A stretch of DNA of 64,000 bases from an uncultured Pelagibacteraceae bacterium (GTDB lineage: Bacteria; Pseudomonadota; Alphaproteobacteria; Pelagibacterales; Pelagibacteraceae): positions 1 through 64,000 of the forward strand of contig CACLWP010000003.1 in assembly GCA_902610675.1 (NCBI GenBank), given 5' to 3'. Both the position numbers and the translations under genes were made by a program. Every line of letters starts with the position of its first letter. Positions within the stretch are counted from its first letter, which is position 1. The notes beneath the pieces are model-generated. The model had not been told where the DNA came from and did not search any database. It saw nothing but the letters and a program-made list of their open reading frames with translations. Of the stretch, positions 24,970-34,048 are shown in pieces.

Positions 24970-26895
24970 ATGTTAACTCAAATATTAACTTTTTTAATCT
25001 TTTTTGCTGTAGTTGGCTGTATTCTTTATGGAAGACGACTAATAAGGACAGAAAAAGTTGATGCAGTATTTGGAAATCCTGAGAGAGCATTGGGTGGCAC
25101 TCATTGGGTAATTGTTGGAAGTAGTTTTTTACTTTTAATTTGGCTCTATTATTCATGGGATATTGCTAAAGGATTTTATCCAAAATCTGCTAATGAGCTA
25201 TGCCAAGTTGCAAAAGTTAATGACTCTCTTCTCGGATTGAAATATCAATTTCCAATAGAGGAAAGAGAATTCAAAAGTACTTCACAGATTAAAAAAGAAA
25301 ACAAAAACTTAAAAATAATCCAAAGTGAAATTCAAAATTCTGAAAAACTAAATAGTCAACAAAAAACAATACTAATTACTTACATAAGTAAAACTAATCA
25401 ACTTATTCCATTACTTACAAATGAAGATTTACTGGAGAATGAGACCAAACAAAAAATAGACGATATAACTGGAAAAATTAATCTTTTAACTGAGAACTTT
25501 AAAAAACCTGATTATCCATTTGAGACAGAACAAGAGCTTAATAAAAGGCTTAAAGATGTAAATGAAGAAGGTGGCTGGGGTATTACTAAAGTAGATGCAG
25601 GCTCAGGTTCAATTGAAAATACTTTAGAGGTGCCTTTAGTGCCAGCAACTTATAGAGGTTTAAAGTTTCACACTGCAGCTAAAGAACTTAATTTAATAAG
25701 TGATGAATTTTTTAAATTACGAAATCATAACCCTCAATTTAAAAGTAAGATGAAAGAACTAAAAGAAGAAATTAAATCTTATAGAAAAGATTTAAATGAA
25801 AATGAGGAAGTGGCATCAATGTACGCAAAAAACATTGTAAAGATTGCTAGAAGAATTGAATTTGCAAGTATTTATCCTCCTAATGCACTAGATAAGATGC
25901 AAGCAGCAATTGTCAAATTTGAAATTGCGCAAAAAGATGCTCAAGGAGGGCTTAGATTAATAGACATATTTTTATTCCCAGCTGGAACTATAGTTGCTAG
26001 TGGTCCAAGTTGTTCAGAACAAGGTTCAGGAAGATGGTTGCCTAAACCATCTGATACTTTTAATAAGTTTATATTAATGTCAAAACCTAGTGTTGGTTAT
26101 AAGGATATTCCTTTATTATGGATACAAATGGTTGATGTAAGTAAAATGATTGGCTTCATTTTACCTGACTGGATTGCAGATATTTTGCCAGGTGAATATC
26201 CCGTTCATACTAAAGATGGTATAGTAAAACAGAACTTCAAAGGTGGGGTTTTAAAGATTGTAACAGGCGATTTTGATTTGTTTAAAGTTCCTGTTCCATA
26301 CGGACATATTTGGGACTCTTTTTTAAGAGTTTTTCTTGGTTTAGTTTTTGGAATATTAATTGGTGTGCCGCTTGGTCTATTTATGGGATTAAATAGATTT
26401 GCAAAAGGGTTTTTTGATCCTTTAATTGAACTTTATAGACCAGTTCCGCCTCTTGCGTGGGCTCCACTAATTATCTCGGTTTTAGGAATTGATAACACTG
26501 GTAAAGTATTTTTACTATTCATGGTTTCTTTATCGATAATGATAATTTCAGCCCGAGCTGGTGCCTCTGGAACACAACTATCAAAAATTCATGCAGCTCA
26601 TTCATTAGGAGCTTCTAAAAAACAAATATTAAGACATGTTATTTTTCCAAATTCTTTACCAGAAATTTTAACTGGTATTAGAGTTGCAGTTGGAATGTGT
26701 TGGGGAACATTAGTTGCAGCAGAATTTTTAGCTGGTACTACTGGTATTGGGTTTGTTGAAAATGTAGCCAAAAAATACTTTCAATATGAGGTGATTTGGA
26801 TAACAATTTTTATAATGGGAATGCTTGGATTATTGTTTGATATTACTCTAAGAAAAATAATTGACAAAACTATACCTTGGAGAGGTAAAGGCTAA
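24970..26895 (+). CDS. tauC: Taurine ABC transporter permease with long N-terminal extension
   Basis: 641 residues, more than twice the 260-280 of ordinary TauC/SsuC. Two membrane segments near the N-terminus (about 4-20 and 46-63) are followed by some 370 residues, partly charged and helical (about 95-170 and 240-310) and partly globular, that should lie outside the membrane. The BPD permease core occupies about 445-640, with FLRVFLGLVFGILIGVPLG and the EAA loop AAHSLGASKKQILRHVIFPN. The extra part may help capture substrate or dock TauA. Convergent end overlaps the next gene by CTAA. Confidence 0.9.
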   Translation: MLTQILTFLIFFAVVGCILYGRRLIRTEKVDAVFGNPERALGGTHWVIVGSSFLLLIWLYYSWDIAKGFYPKSANELCQVAKVNDSLLGLKYQFPIEEREFKSTSQIKKENKNLKIIQSEIQNSEKLNSQQKTILITYISKTNQLIPLLTNEDLLENETKQKIDDITGKINLLTENFKKPDYPFETEQELNKRLKDVNEEGGWGITKVDAGSGSIENTLEVPLVPATYRGLKFHTAAKELNLISDEFFKLRNHNPQFKSKMKELKEEIKSYRKDLNENEEVASMYAKNIVKIARRIEFASIYPPNALDKMQAAIVKFEIAQKDAQGGLRLIDIFLFPAGTIVASGPSCSEQGSGRWLPKPSDTFNKFILMSKPSVGYKDIPLLWIQMVDVSKMIGFILPDWIADILPGEYPVHTKDGIVKQNFKGGVLKIVTGDFDLFKVPVPYGHIWDSFLRVFLGLVFGILIGVPLGLFMGLNRFAKGFFDPLIELYRPVPPLAWAPLIISVLGIDNTGKVFLLFMVSLSIMIISARAGASGTQLSKIHAAHSLGASKKQILRHVIFPNSLPEILTGIRVAVGMCWGTLVAAEFLAGTTGIGFVENVAKKYFQYEVIWITIFIMGMLGLLFDITLRKIIDKTIPWRGKG

Positions 26896-27779
26896 TTATT
26901 TTTTTTTAAAAAATCATTAATATATTTTGACAGTTTAATTTTACCAAAGTGACGATAAACTTTATTTGATAAATTCATTTTTGTTAATGCAGATGCATAT
27001 CTTTCACCTGGTCTCTTATTTAAAAATTTTATTTTAGATTTAAACATTTTCGCAACTTCGATAATTGAAAGGCTTTCTGTACTAGAAATACTATAATGCC
27101 GTGATAAATTTTTTTTCCAGGCCAAAAAACATGTCTTTACTGTATCATCTATATGAGTGAACCTCCTCGTTTGTGTTCCTGGTTTTACTACTGGAAGTGG
27201 TTTATTATTTTTATAAGCTTCTTCAAATATACCTATTACAGTAGACATTTTTCCTTTTGCTATTTGTCTTGGACCGTAAACATTATAAAAATAAATAACT
27301 TCAAACTTAAAATTAAACCATTTTTTTAAATTTTCTAATAATTCTAAATTTTTGGCTTTTGTAAAAGCATAAGGTGATAAATTTTTGTCATTTCCTTTGT
27401 TCCCTAATGAAGCAGAAGTTGCAGAGTAGATAAGTTTAATCTTATTTTTTAAACAAAAATTAAATACTGAATTTGTTCCAACCGTATTGGAGTCTAAACA
27501 TTCATTCATGTTTATGAAGCTTTGATAAATTCTTGCAAATTCTCCAAAATGGAAAACCACTTTGATTTTTTTTGGGTTACTGATTATTTTTGCAATATCT
27601 TTAGTATTTGCTTTGATGTATTTAACACGTCGATTTTTAAGATGATTCTTTTTAAAACCTGATGAATAGTTGTCTATACTAATAATAAGATAGTTAGATT
27701 TCTTTAAGAAATAATCTATTAAATTTGAACCAACAAAGCCTGCACCACCAGTCACTAAAATGGTATTTTTTTTTGACAT
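26892..27779 (-). CDS. NAD-dependent sugar epimerase/dehydratase (GalE-like SDR)
   Basis: 295 residues. NAD loop TGGAGFVGSN, VFHFGEFARIYQS, and the YxxxK catalytic pair in SPYAFTKAKNLE. NVYGPRQIAKGKMSTVIGIF is typical of UDP-sugar epimerases. It should interconvert nucleotide sugars for surface glycan assembly; the exact sugar cannot be read from the sequence. Last gene on the minus strand of the second glycan block, 48 bases after the GT17 gene. Confidence 0.82.
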   Translation of the reverse strand: MSKKNTILVTGGAGFVGSNLIDYFLKKSNYLIISIDNYSSGFKKNHLKNRRVKYIKANTKDIAKIISNPKKIKVVFHFGEFARIYQSFINMNECLDSNTVGTNSVFNFCLKNKIKLIYSATSASLGNKGNDKNLSPYAFTKAKNLELLENLKKWFNFKFEVIYFYNVYGPRQIAKGKMSTVIGIFEEAYKNNKPLPVVKPGTQTRRFTHIDDTVKTCFLAWKKNLSRHYSISSTESLSIIEVAKMFKSKIKFLNKRPGERYASALTKMNLSNKVYRHFGKIKLSKYINDFLKKNN

Positions 27780-27827
27780 GATTTCTTATAGTTTTAATTA
27801 TTATTTTATCAAGTGGTAAAGCCTGAA

Positions 27828-28712
27828 TTAATCTATCCAAGATTTATATTTTTCTAGGTTATTAAGTATATAGTTAGGTAAAATATCTAAATTTACTTTA
27901 GTTAGATTAAATCTATTATTTTGTTTTTTTTCATTGGAGGACTTTGTATCTAGCAAATGATCATAATTTATAAATTTATTTTTGATTTTATATTCAATAT
28001 CTTTTAAATCATCATTTTTTAATTCAAATTCAGAATGCATTTCGTCATTTAAATATTTTCTTAATAATTCCTCAGGTGTTTTTAAGTTTGTAAAGTGCCA
28101 ACCTCCTTCCTCAATAATTTTTAAATCAATATATTTCATCTCAGAAAATAAAGTATCTAATCTAAAAAAACTATATTTTTTGTTTTTTATATTTCGTAAC
28201 CATGAAATATTTTTCAAGTCCTTTACTTTACAGGACTTTGAGCCAAACCAGTCTACTTTTGGATAAGCAAGATTAAATTTATAATAAAATAATTTTTGTT
28301 TAAATATTATTACTCTAGCTTTGTTAGACTTAAAATCTATTTTAGATAAATCTGGTATTTCATCATTATCACTGTAAATTATATAGTCATTTTTATCTGC
28401 ATCCTCTAATGCTTTACTGATATAATTTCTTTGTGTCTCTATTCTTTGAATACTATTTTGTCTTAATAAGTCTGAGTTTTTGTTTTGATTGAGTGTTTTT
28501 TCTACTGGATCTTTATCTATAATTATATGAACAATCTTATCTTGAAACTTTGGAAAATCTTTTTTATCAAATTTTATTTCTTTTTTTTTCCCACTATGAG
28601 AAAACGTAGCTTCACAAACTATAAATTTATCTACAAACGGATCCAGAATATTGAACCTCAAGTCCATCATCAATTTTTCCTCAAAAAATGTAGTGGTGTC
28701 AAATACTCTCAT
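27828..28712 (-). CDS. Glycosyltransferase family 17 protein
   Basis: 294 residues matching the GT17 family (N-acetylglucosaminyltransferase III-like). The start MRVFDTTTFFEEKLMMDLR and FIVCEATFSHSGKKK are characteristic, and YSDNDEIPDL carries the acidic metal-binding motif; GGWHFTNLKTPEE is also conserved. Donor and acceptor are unknown. The gene is divergent from the radical SAM gene with a 63-bp spacer that must hold both promoters. Confidence 0.85.
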   Translation of the reverse strand: MRVFDTTTFFEEKLMMDLRFNILDPFVDKFIVCEATFSHSGKKKEIKFDKKDFPKFQDKIVHIIIDKDPVEKTLNQNKNSDLLRQNSIQRIETQRNYISKALEDADKNDYIIYSDNDEIPDLSKIDFKSNKARVIIFKQKLFYYKFNLAYPKVDWFGSKSCKVKDLKNISWLRNIKNKKYSFFRLDTLFSEMKYIDLKIIEEGGWHFTNLKTPEELLRKYLNDEMHSEFELKNDDLKDIEYKIKNKFINYDHLLDTKSSNEKKQNNRFNLTKVNLDILPNYILNNLEKYKSWID

Positions 28713-28775
28713 TTATGGTAAGTTTATAAATCTTTAGTTGATTGATATCAAAATAAACTATAATTAGAGCTTATT

Positions 28776-30125
28776 ATGTCAATTTTGTTCAGTAATCCTC
28801 CGTGGTGGGAAAACAAAGAGAGTAGAGGTTTTTTAAGAAAAAAGAGGTGGCGAAGAGGTGTAAGATCAGGGTCGAGATGGCCATTTACATATCTTGGAAG
28901 ATGTACACCAGATAACCCGAGAGCAAAAGATTATATCCCCTACCCTTATTTTTTGGGATACGCAACAACCTATGCATCTAAAATAATGGGAGATAAAGAA
29001 GTTTTTTTTAGAGATAGTATTGCTTTATCAGAGTCCTACGAAAGTTTTTATAAATATTTAGACACAATTCAGAAAAAAATTGAATACTTTTTGATTGAAA
29101 GTGCAACACCATCCTGGGATCACGATTACAAGCTTATAAAAGAAATAAAAGAGAAGTATCCTCATTTAAAGATAATTGTTGCAGGTCCTATTTCTACCTC
29201 CTCTCAAAAATGGGATAGTGATATTATTCATGCGGTTTTAAAAGGTGAATTTGAAAAAAATGTTATGAAAGTCGTCAATGGAAGAAGTGGTTTAATAGAA
29301 CATGATCTTTTAACTTTGGAAGAGATGAACAACTCTCCTTTTCCCTACTATGATGAAACTATTTACGATAAATATTTTGATGGAAATCCTATACCAATGA
29401 ATGAATTATCGCCACAAGCTCATATTTTAACTAGTAGAGGTTGCCCATTTAAATGTATTTTCTGTGTATGGCCAGCCACAATGACTGGCAACGATCCAGA
29501 TGGCGAAAATAAAAGAACTGTAAGACAATACTCTGCTGATTACATAAAAGGTTTTTTGGATAGATTGACAAGTGATTACAAATTTGAAGCGATTTATTTT
29601 GATGATGACACATTTAATATAGGAAATAAACATACTGTTGAAATTAGTAAAGTTGCCGGCAAATACAATATACCTTGGTTTGCAATGTGTAGAGCAGATA
29701 CTTGCAAAAAGGAAAATTGGAAAATAATGAGGGACAATGGATGTAAAGGAGTAAAAATTGGAATAGAGTCTGGAAGTCAATATGTGGTTGATAAGATTGT
29801 AAATAAACACCTTGATTTAGATTACACAAATCAACTTGTTGACCATTTAAGAAGTCTAAATATGTCTGTTCATGGAACATTTACTTATGGATTGCCAGGT
29901 GAAACAAAAGAGCAAATGTTAGAAACTAAAGAATTTATTAAAAGGACGAATTTTAATACAGTTCAAGAGTCTGGGACAGCTGAAATAGAAGGAACTCCTC
30001 TTCATACATTAAATAGCAAAAATTTAAAAAATTATCCAGGTGCAAGTATCAATACTGAATATGATAGACAGAAAGATGGGGGTAAAAAGTGGCAAAGCTT
30101 AGTAAAAAGTTTGCAAGATAATTAA
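28776..30125 (+). CDS. Radical SAM protein with N-terminal cobalamin-binding-like fold
   Basis: 449 residues. The [4Fe-4S] cluster motif is C223-x3-C227-x2-C230 (RGCPFKCIFC). Downstream GIESGSQYVVDKIVNKH and FTYGLPGETKEQMLETKEF match the B12-binding radical SAM class. Residues 1-150 have the alternating strand/helix pattern of a B12-binding domain, but I see no DxHxxG, so cobalamin would bind base-off without the usual His, or not at all. Among glycosyltransferases it may methylate or rearrange a sugar or lipid; substrate unknown. The first 50 residues are unusually Arg/Trp-rich (KKRWRRGVRSGSRW). Confidence 0.82.
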   Translation: MSILFSNPPWWENKESRGFLRKKRWRRGVRSGSRWPFTYLGRCTPDNPRAKDYIPYPYFLGYATTYASKIMGDKEVFFRDSIALSESYESFYKYLDTIQKKIEYFLIESATPSWDHDYKLIKEIKEKYPHLKIIVAGPISTSSQKWDSDIIHAVLKGEFEKNVMKVVNGRSGLIEHDLLTLEEMNNSPFPYYDETIYDKYFDGNPIPMNELSPQAHILTSRGCPFKCIFCVWPATMTGNDPDGENKRTVRQYSADYIKGFLDRLTSDYKFEAIYFDDDTFNIGNKHTVEISKVAGKYNIPWFAMCRADTCKKENWKIMRDNGCKGVKIGIESGSQYVVDKIVNKHLDLDYTNQLVDHLRSLNMSVHGTFTYGLPGETKEQMLETKEFIKRTNFNTVQESGTAEIEGTPLHTLNSKNLKNYPGASINTEYDRQKDGGKKWQSLVKSLQDN

Positions 30126-30132
30126 AAAATTT

Positions 30133-30984
30133 GTGAATACAAAAAGTGTAAGCATCTATATCCCAGCTTATAACGCTGAAAAAACTATTAAACATTCTTT
30201 AGAGTCCATCAAAAACCAAACATATCAGTTTAATGAAATAATAGTTATTAACGATAATTCAACTGACTTCACAAAGAATGTTGTTAAAGAGTTTAATGAT
30301 GTAAATATAATCAATAATTCAAATAATAAAGGTTTGGGATATAATAGAAACTTGGGCATGAAAAGTAGTTCTCATCAAATAGTTGCTTCTATTGATGCAG
30401 ACGTAGTCTTAGAAAAAAACTGGTTAGAGGTAATGATTCAAAATTTTGAGCAGTCTGAAAATATTATTTGTGGTGGAAAGATGATCGAAGAGTTAATTCA
30501 AAATAAATTCAATGCGTGGAGAGCGAAATATTATAGCCAAAATTGGGGTAATAAATCTTTTGAAAATCCACCTTTTTTATATGGATGTAACACTATTCAA
30601 CATAAAACTGTATGGGATACCGTTAAAGGTTATGACGAAAGTTTACATACAAATGGAGAGGATATTGATTACTCTAATAAGATTAAAGGTTACCAGCACT
30701 TAAAAATGAGGTACTGCTCAGATGCATTAGCGAAACACTTGCAAGATGATAATCTAAATACTTTATCGAATAGAGTTTGGCGTTATCATTCATTCGGTTA
30801 TAAAATCAGAAACCCCTCATTTTACAAAACTTTAAAATTATCTCTTAAGCAATTAAAATTTTTTTTTCAAAGATCTTTTCAAAACTTAATTAAGTTTGAG
30901 TTTAATTTTATATATATAAATTTTGCAATTCTAATTAAATTTATTGTATTAGAACATAGTTACTATAAAAAAATAAGAAAATGA
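30133..30984 (+). CDS. Glycosyltransferase family 2
   Basis: 283 residues starting at GTG 30133, 7 bases after the radical SAM stop. Classic GT2 N-terminus: VSIYIPAYNAEKTIKHSLES, INDNSTDFT, and a metal-binding DAD in ASIDADVVLEKNW. The ENGED-type acceptor-site acid is in TNGEDIDYS. It transfers a sugar to a lipid- or glycan-linked acceptor at the cytoplasmic face. The stop overlaps the next epimerase by four bases. Confidence 0.85.
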   Translation: MNTKSVSIYIPAYNAEKTIKHSLESIKNQTYQFNEIIVINDNSTDFTKNVVKEFNDVNIINNSNNKGLGYNRNLGMKSSSHQIVASIDADVVLEKNWLEVMIQNFEQSENIICGGKMIEELIQNKFNAWRAKYYSQNWGNKSFENPPFLYGCNTIQHKTVWDTVKGYDESLHTNGEDIDYSNKIKGYQHLKMRYCSDALAKHLQDDNLNTLSNRVWRYHSFGYKIRNPSFYKTLKLSLKQLKFFFQRSFQNLIKFEFNFIYINFAILIKFIVLEHSYYKKIRK

Positions 30985-32003
30985 AAATTTTAATTACAGG
31001 TGGTTGTGGTTTTGTAGGAACAAATTTAACTTTATTTCTTAATTCCAAAGGTTATAAAGTGGCTAGTTTGGACAACCTTTCAAGAAAAGGTTCTAAATAT
31101 AATTTGAGTTTATTAAAAGTTAATAAAATCAAAAATTTTAATTTTGACGTTTATAATTTTAATAAAATAAAAAAATTACCCAAATATGATTTAATTATTG
31201 ATTGTTGCGCAGAAGCGGCTGTTGAAGTTTCAAAAAAAGATATCGATAGAGTCATAAATACAAATTTAATAGGAACATTAAATATTTTAAAAAAAGTAAA
31301 AAAAGATAGATCAAAGATTATTTTTCTTTCAAGCAGCAGAGTTTATCCCATTAAAGAAATGAATAATATTGTAAAAAAAAAAATTATTAATTCGAAATTA
31401 AAAATCAATAAAACTTTTGGAGAAAAAGATAAAATCCAGGGCCCAAAAACAATATATGGTGTGAGTAAATTATCATCAGAAATGTTAGTCGAAGAATTTT
31501 CTTATTTATTTGGTTCGAAATATATAATAAACCGATGTGGGGTTATTTCTGGACCTTTACAATTTGGAAAACAAGATCAAGGTTTTGTAAGTTTGTGGAT
31601 ATGGAACCATTATAAAAATAAAAAAATGAAATATATTGGTTATGGTGGATTAGGTAACCAAGTTAGGGATGTGTTACATATATATGACTTATGTGAGTTA
31701 ATATTATTGCAAATTAAAAAATTTAATAAGGTAAATAATACAATGTTTACAGTAGGTGGATCTAAAAAAAGTAATACTTCTCTGACACAATTGACAAAAA
31801 TATGTGAAAAAATAACCGGGAATAAAATTAAATTTAATAAAATTTCAAAAACATCTATTTATGATATTCCCTATTTTATTACTAACAATAATTTAGTTAC
31901 GAAAACATATGGTTGGAGGCCAAAAAGAAATATATTAAAAGTTGTGATGGATACTTTTTCTTGGTTAAAAAATAATAATTCAAAAATAAATAAATATTTT
32001 TAA
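30981..32003 (+). CDS. NAD-dependent epimerase/dehydratase (extended SDR)
   Basis: 340 residues. NAD loop ITGGCGFVGTNLT, catalytic YxxxK in TIYGVSKLSSE, and RCGVISGPLQFGKQDQGFV as in CDP-tyvelose/CDP-paratose epimerase relatives. It is very rich in Lys and Asn. It shares the block HxYDLCELI and VRDVLHIYDL with the next gene, suggesting that the two came from one duplication or act on successive forms of the same nucleotide sugar. One base overlaps the next start. Confidence 0.82.
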   Translation: MKILITGGCGFVGTNLTLFLNSKGYKVASLDNLSRKGSKYNLSLLKVNKIKNFNFDVYNFNKIKKLPKYDLIIDCCAEAAVEVSKKDIDRVINTNLIGTLNILKKVKKDRSKIIFLSSSRVYPIKEMNNIVKKKIINSKLKINKTFGEKDKIQGPKTIYGVSKLSSEMLVEEFSYLFGSKYIINRCGVISGPLQFGKQDQGFVSLWIWNHYKNKKMKYIGYGGLGNQVRDVLHIYDLCELILLQIKKFNKVNNTMFTVGGSKKSNTSLTQLTKICEKITGNKIKFNKISKTSIYDIPYFITNNNLVTKTYGWRPKRNILKVVMDTFSWLKNNNSKINKYF

Positions 32004-33052
32004 TGTCATTAGCAATTGTAACAGGGTCAACTGGGTTAGTTGGATCAGAATCTGTGAATTTTTTTCATGATAAAGGCTTTGAAGTAATAGGAATAGACAA
32101 TAATTTAAGGAAATTTTTTTTTGGAAAAAATGGTTCTACTTCTTGGCTTAAAACTCAGCTCTTAGAAAGAAATAAAAATTTTAGAAATTATAATTTGGAT
32201 ATTCGAAATATGGATGGTTTAAATAAAATATTCAAAAGATATTCAAAAAGAATATCTGTTATAATTCACTGCGCTGCCCAACCATCACATGATTATGGGA
32301 AAAAATTTCCATTTTTAGACTTCAACGTAAATGCTACAGGAACACTTAACCTCCTAGAGTTAACCAAAAAATATTCACCAACCGCTCCTTTTATATTTAT
32401 GTCGACTAATAAAGTTTATGGAGATAATCCTAATAGACTCAACATTTATGAAAAAAATACCAGATGGGAATTAAAAAAAAGTGATAAGAATTATAAAGGT
32501 ATTAAAGAAAATTTTTCAATAGATAATGCAACACATAGTTTTTTTGGTGTCTCTAAAACTTATGCAGATTTAATTGTACAAGAATATGGAAAAAATGTCG
32601 GCTTAAAGACTGTATGTTTTAGGGGTGGATGTATAACTGGCCCAAATCACAGTGGTGCAACTCTTCATGGATTTTTATCATATTTAGTTAAAGCAAGCAT
32701 ACATCAAAAAAAATATAACTTGATTGGTTATAAAGGTAAACAAGTTCGAGATAATTTACATAGTTATGATTTAGTAAATAGTTTTTGGGAATTTTATAAA
32801 AAACCTAAAAATGGTGAGGTATATAATATGGGAGGTGGAAGATACTCTAATTGTTCAATCATTGAAGCTTTAGATCATATTGAAAAAATATCTAAAATTA
32901 GAATAAAGAGAAAAATATTAAGGATACCGAGAGTAGGTGATCATATTTGGTACATATCAGATACAACTAAATTTAAAAAACATTATCCAAAATGGAAACA
33001 AAAATATAATACGAAAAAGATTATAGAGGAATTAATTGAACATCAAAAATAA
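32003..33052 (+). CDS. CDP-tyvelose epimerase-like SDR with Phe in the YxxxK site
   Basis: 349 residues. The NAD loop is TGSTGLVGSES; AAQPSHDYGKKFPF and RGGCITGPNHSGATLHGFLS are hallmarks of the CDP-paratose/tyvelose epimerase group. At the SDR catalytic pair the sequence is F181-GVS-K185, so the usual Tyr is Phe. I recall Phe here in some members of this subfamily, so it may be functional. The likely product is a modified nucleotide sugar for the surface glycan. Confidence 0.8.
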   Translation: MSLAIVTGSTGLVGSESVNFFHDKGFEVIGIDNNLRKFFFGKNGSTSWLKTQLLERNKNFRNYNLDIRNMDGLNKIFKRYSKRISVIIHCAAQPSHDYGKKFPFLDFNVNATGTLNLLELTKKYSPTAPFIFMSTNKVYGDNPNRLNIYEKNTRWELKKSDKNYKGIKENFSIDNATHSFFGVSKTYADLIVQEYGKNVGLKTVCFRGGCITGPNHSGATLHGFLSYLVKASIHQKKYNLIGYKGKQVRDNLHSYDLVNSFWEFYKKPKNGEVYNMGGGRYSNCSIIEALDHIEKISKIRIKRKILRIPRVGDHIWYISDTTKFKKHYPKWKQKYNTKKIIEELIEHQK

Positions 33053-34046
33053 AAAGCTTCTTAATTTAGTAAAAAGTATTTTTGTAAAACATAAATTAAA
33101 TTCATATCATGCTGATATTTCAGCAAAAGCACTTATCAATGCTGAGTTAGTTGGAGCTTATGGTCATGGTATATCACGACTTAAAATGTACTGTGATAGA
33201 ATTAAAAAAAATTTGATAAATCCTAAACCTCGAATTAAAATTAAAAAAATTTCACGATCTATTTCTCATATAGATGCGGATAACAGTATTGGTTTTGTTG
33301 CTGCTGATATTGCTATTAAAACAGCAATAGAACATGCAAAGAAATCAGGTCTTGGCTTTGTTGCAGTAAAAAATAGTAGTCACTATGGTTTGTCTGGTTA
33401 TTACGCTGAACAAGCAATTAAAAAAAATTTAATAACAATGATTTATACTAATGCCCCTCCAGCAGTAGCACCACATGGGGCATTAAAAAGTTTATTTGGT
33501 ACAAATCCAATTTGTTTTGGGACGCCTACAGGAAACAAAGTTCCATTTATTTTAGATACATCCATTTCAAAAATTAATAGAGGAAAATTAAGGTTTGCAG
33601 AAAGAAATTTTTTAAAAATACCTAAAGATGTTGCTTTAGATAAATTTGGTAAACCAACAAATGATCCAAAAAGGGCACTTCAAGGAGTTCAGTTACCTAT
33701 TGCAGGATTTAGAGGTTCAGGATTAGCTTGGATGGTCGATATATTGAGTGGTGTTTTAACTGGTGGTAATCATTCTGGCAGAGTTAAAGATCCTTTTGAA
33801 GATTTTACTGGACCACAAAATATTGGGCATTTATTTATCACATTTAAAACAAATTTATTTGTAAAAGATTATAATAAAAGAATTAAAGATAATATCAAAA
33901 GAGTAAAACAACTACCCAAAGTTAAAGGAATGAAAGAAATAATGTATCCAGGACAAAATAAATATAAAAGATATAAAATGAACTTAAAAAAAGAGATTAA
34001 AATCTCTAAAATTATTAAGAAAGAATTAGAGATCCTAAATAACTAA
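33036..34046 (+). CDS. Ldh2-family (malate/L-lactate/sulfolactate) dehydrogenase
   Basis: 336 residues from a TTG at 33036, overlapping the preceding gene by 17 bases. The family features are HGISRLKMYCDRI, DADNSIGFVAADIAI, the catalytic His in NSSHYGLSGYYAEQA, and FGKPTNDPKRAL. This family includes malate, ureidoglycolate and (R)-sulfolactate (ComC) dehydrogenases, all reducing or oxidising 2-hydroxyacids with NAD(P). Followed by a phosphate acyltransferase and a HpsN-like gene, so sulfolactate is a candidate substrate. The Lys-rich composition resembles the glycan genes before it. Confidence 0.78.
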   Translation: MNIKNKKLLNLVKSIFVKHKLNSYHADISAKALINAELVGAYGHGISRLKMYCDRIKKNLINPKPRIKIKKISRSISHIDADNSIGFVAADIAIKTAIEHAKKSGLGFVAVKNSSHYGLSGYYAEQAIKKNLITMIYTNAPPAVAPHGALKSLFGTNPICFGTPTGNKVPFILDTSISKINRGKLRFAERNFLKIPKDVALDKFGKPTNDPKRALQGVQLPIAGFRGSGLAWMVDILSGVLTGGNHSGRVKDPFEDFTGPQNIGHLFITFKTNLFVKDYNKRIKDNIKRVKQLPKVKGMKEIMYPGQNKYKRYKMNLKKEIKISKIIKKELEILNN

Positions 34047-34048
34047 TT

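Noticed and set aside
29427-29880. Two overlapping minus-strand open frames of 127 and 78 codons opposite the radical SAM gene
   Set aside because: They are antisense to a strongly supported gene, have no recognisable domains and no good ribosome sites; long antisense frames arise easily here.
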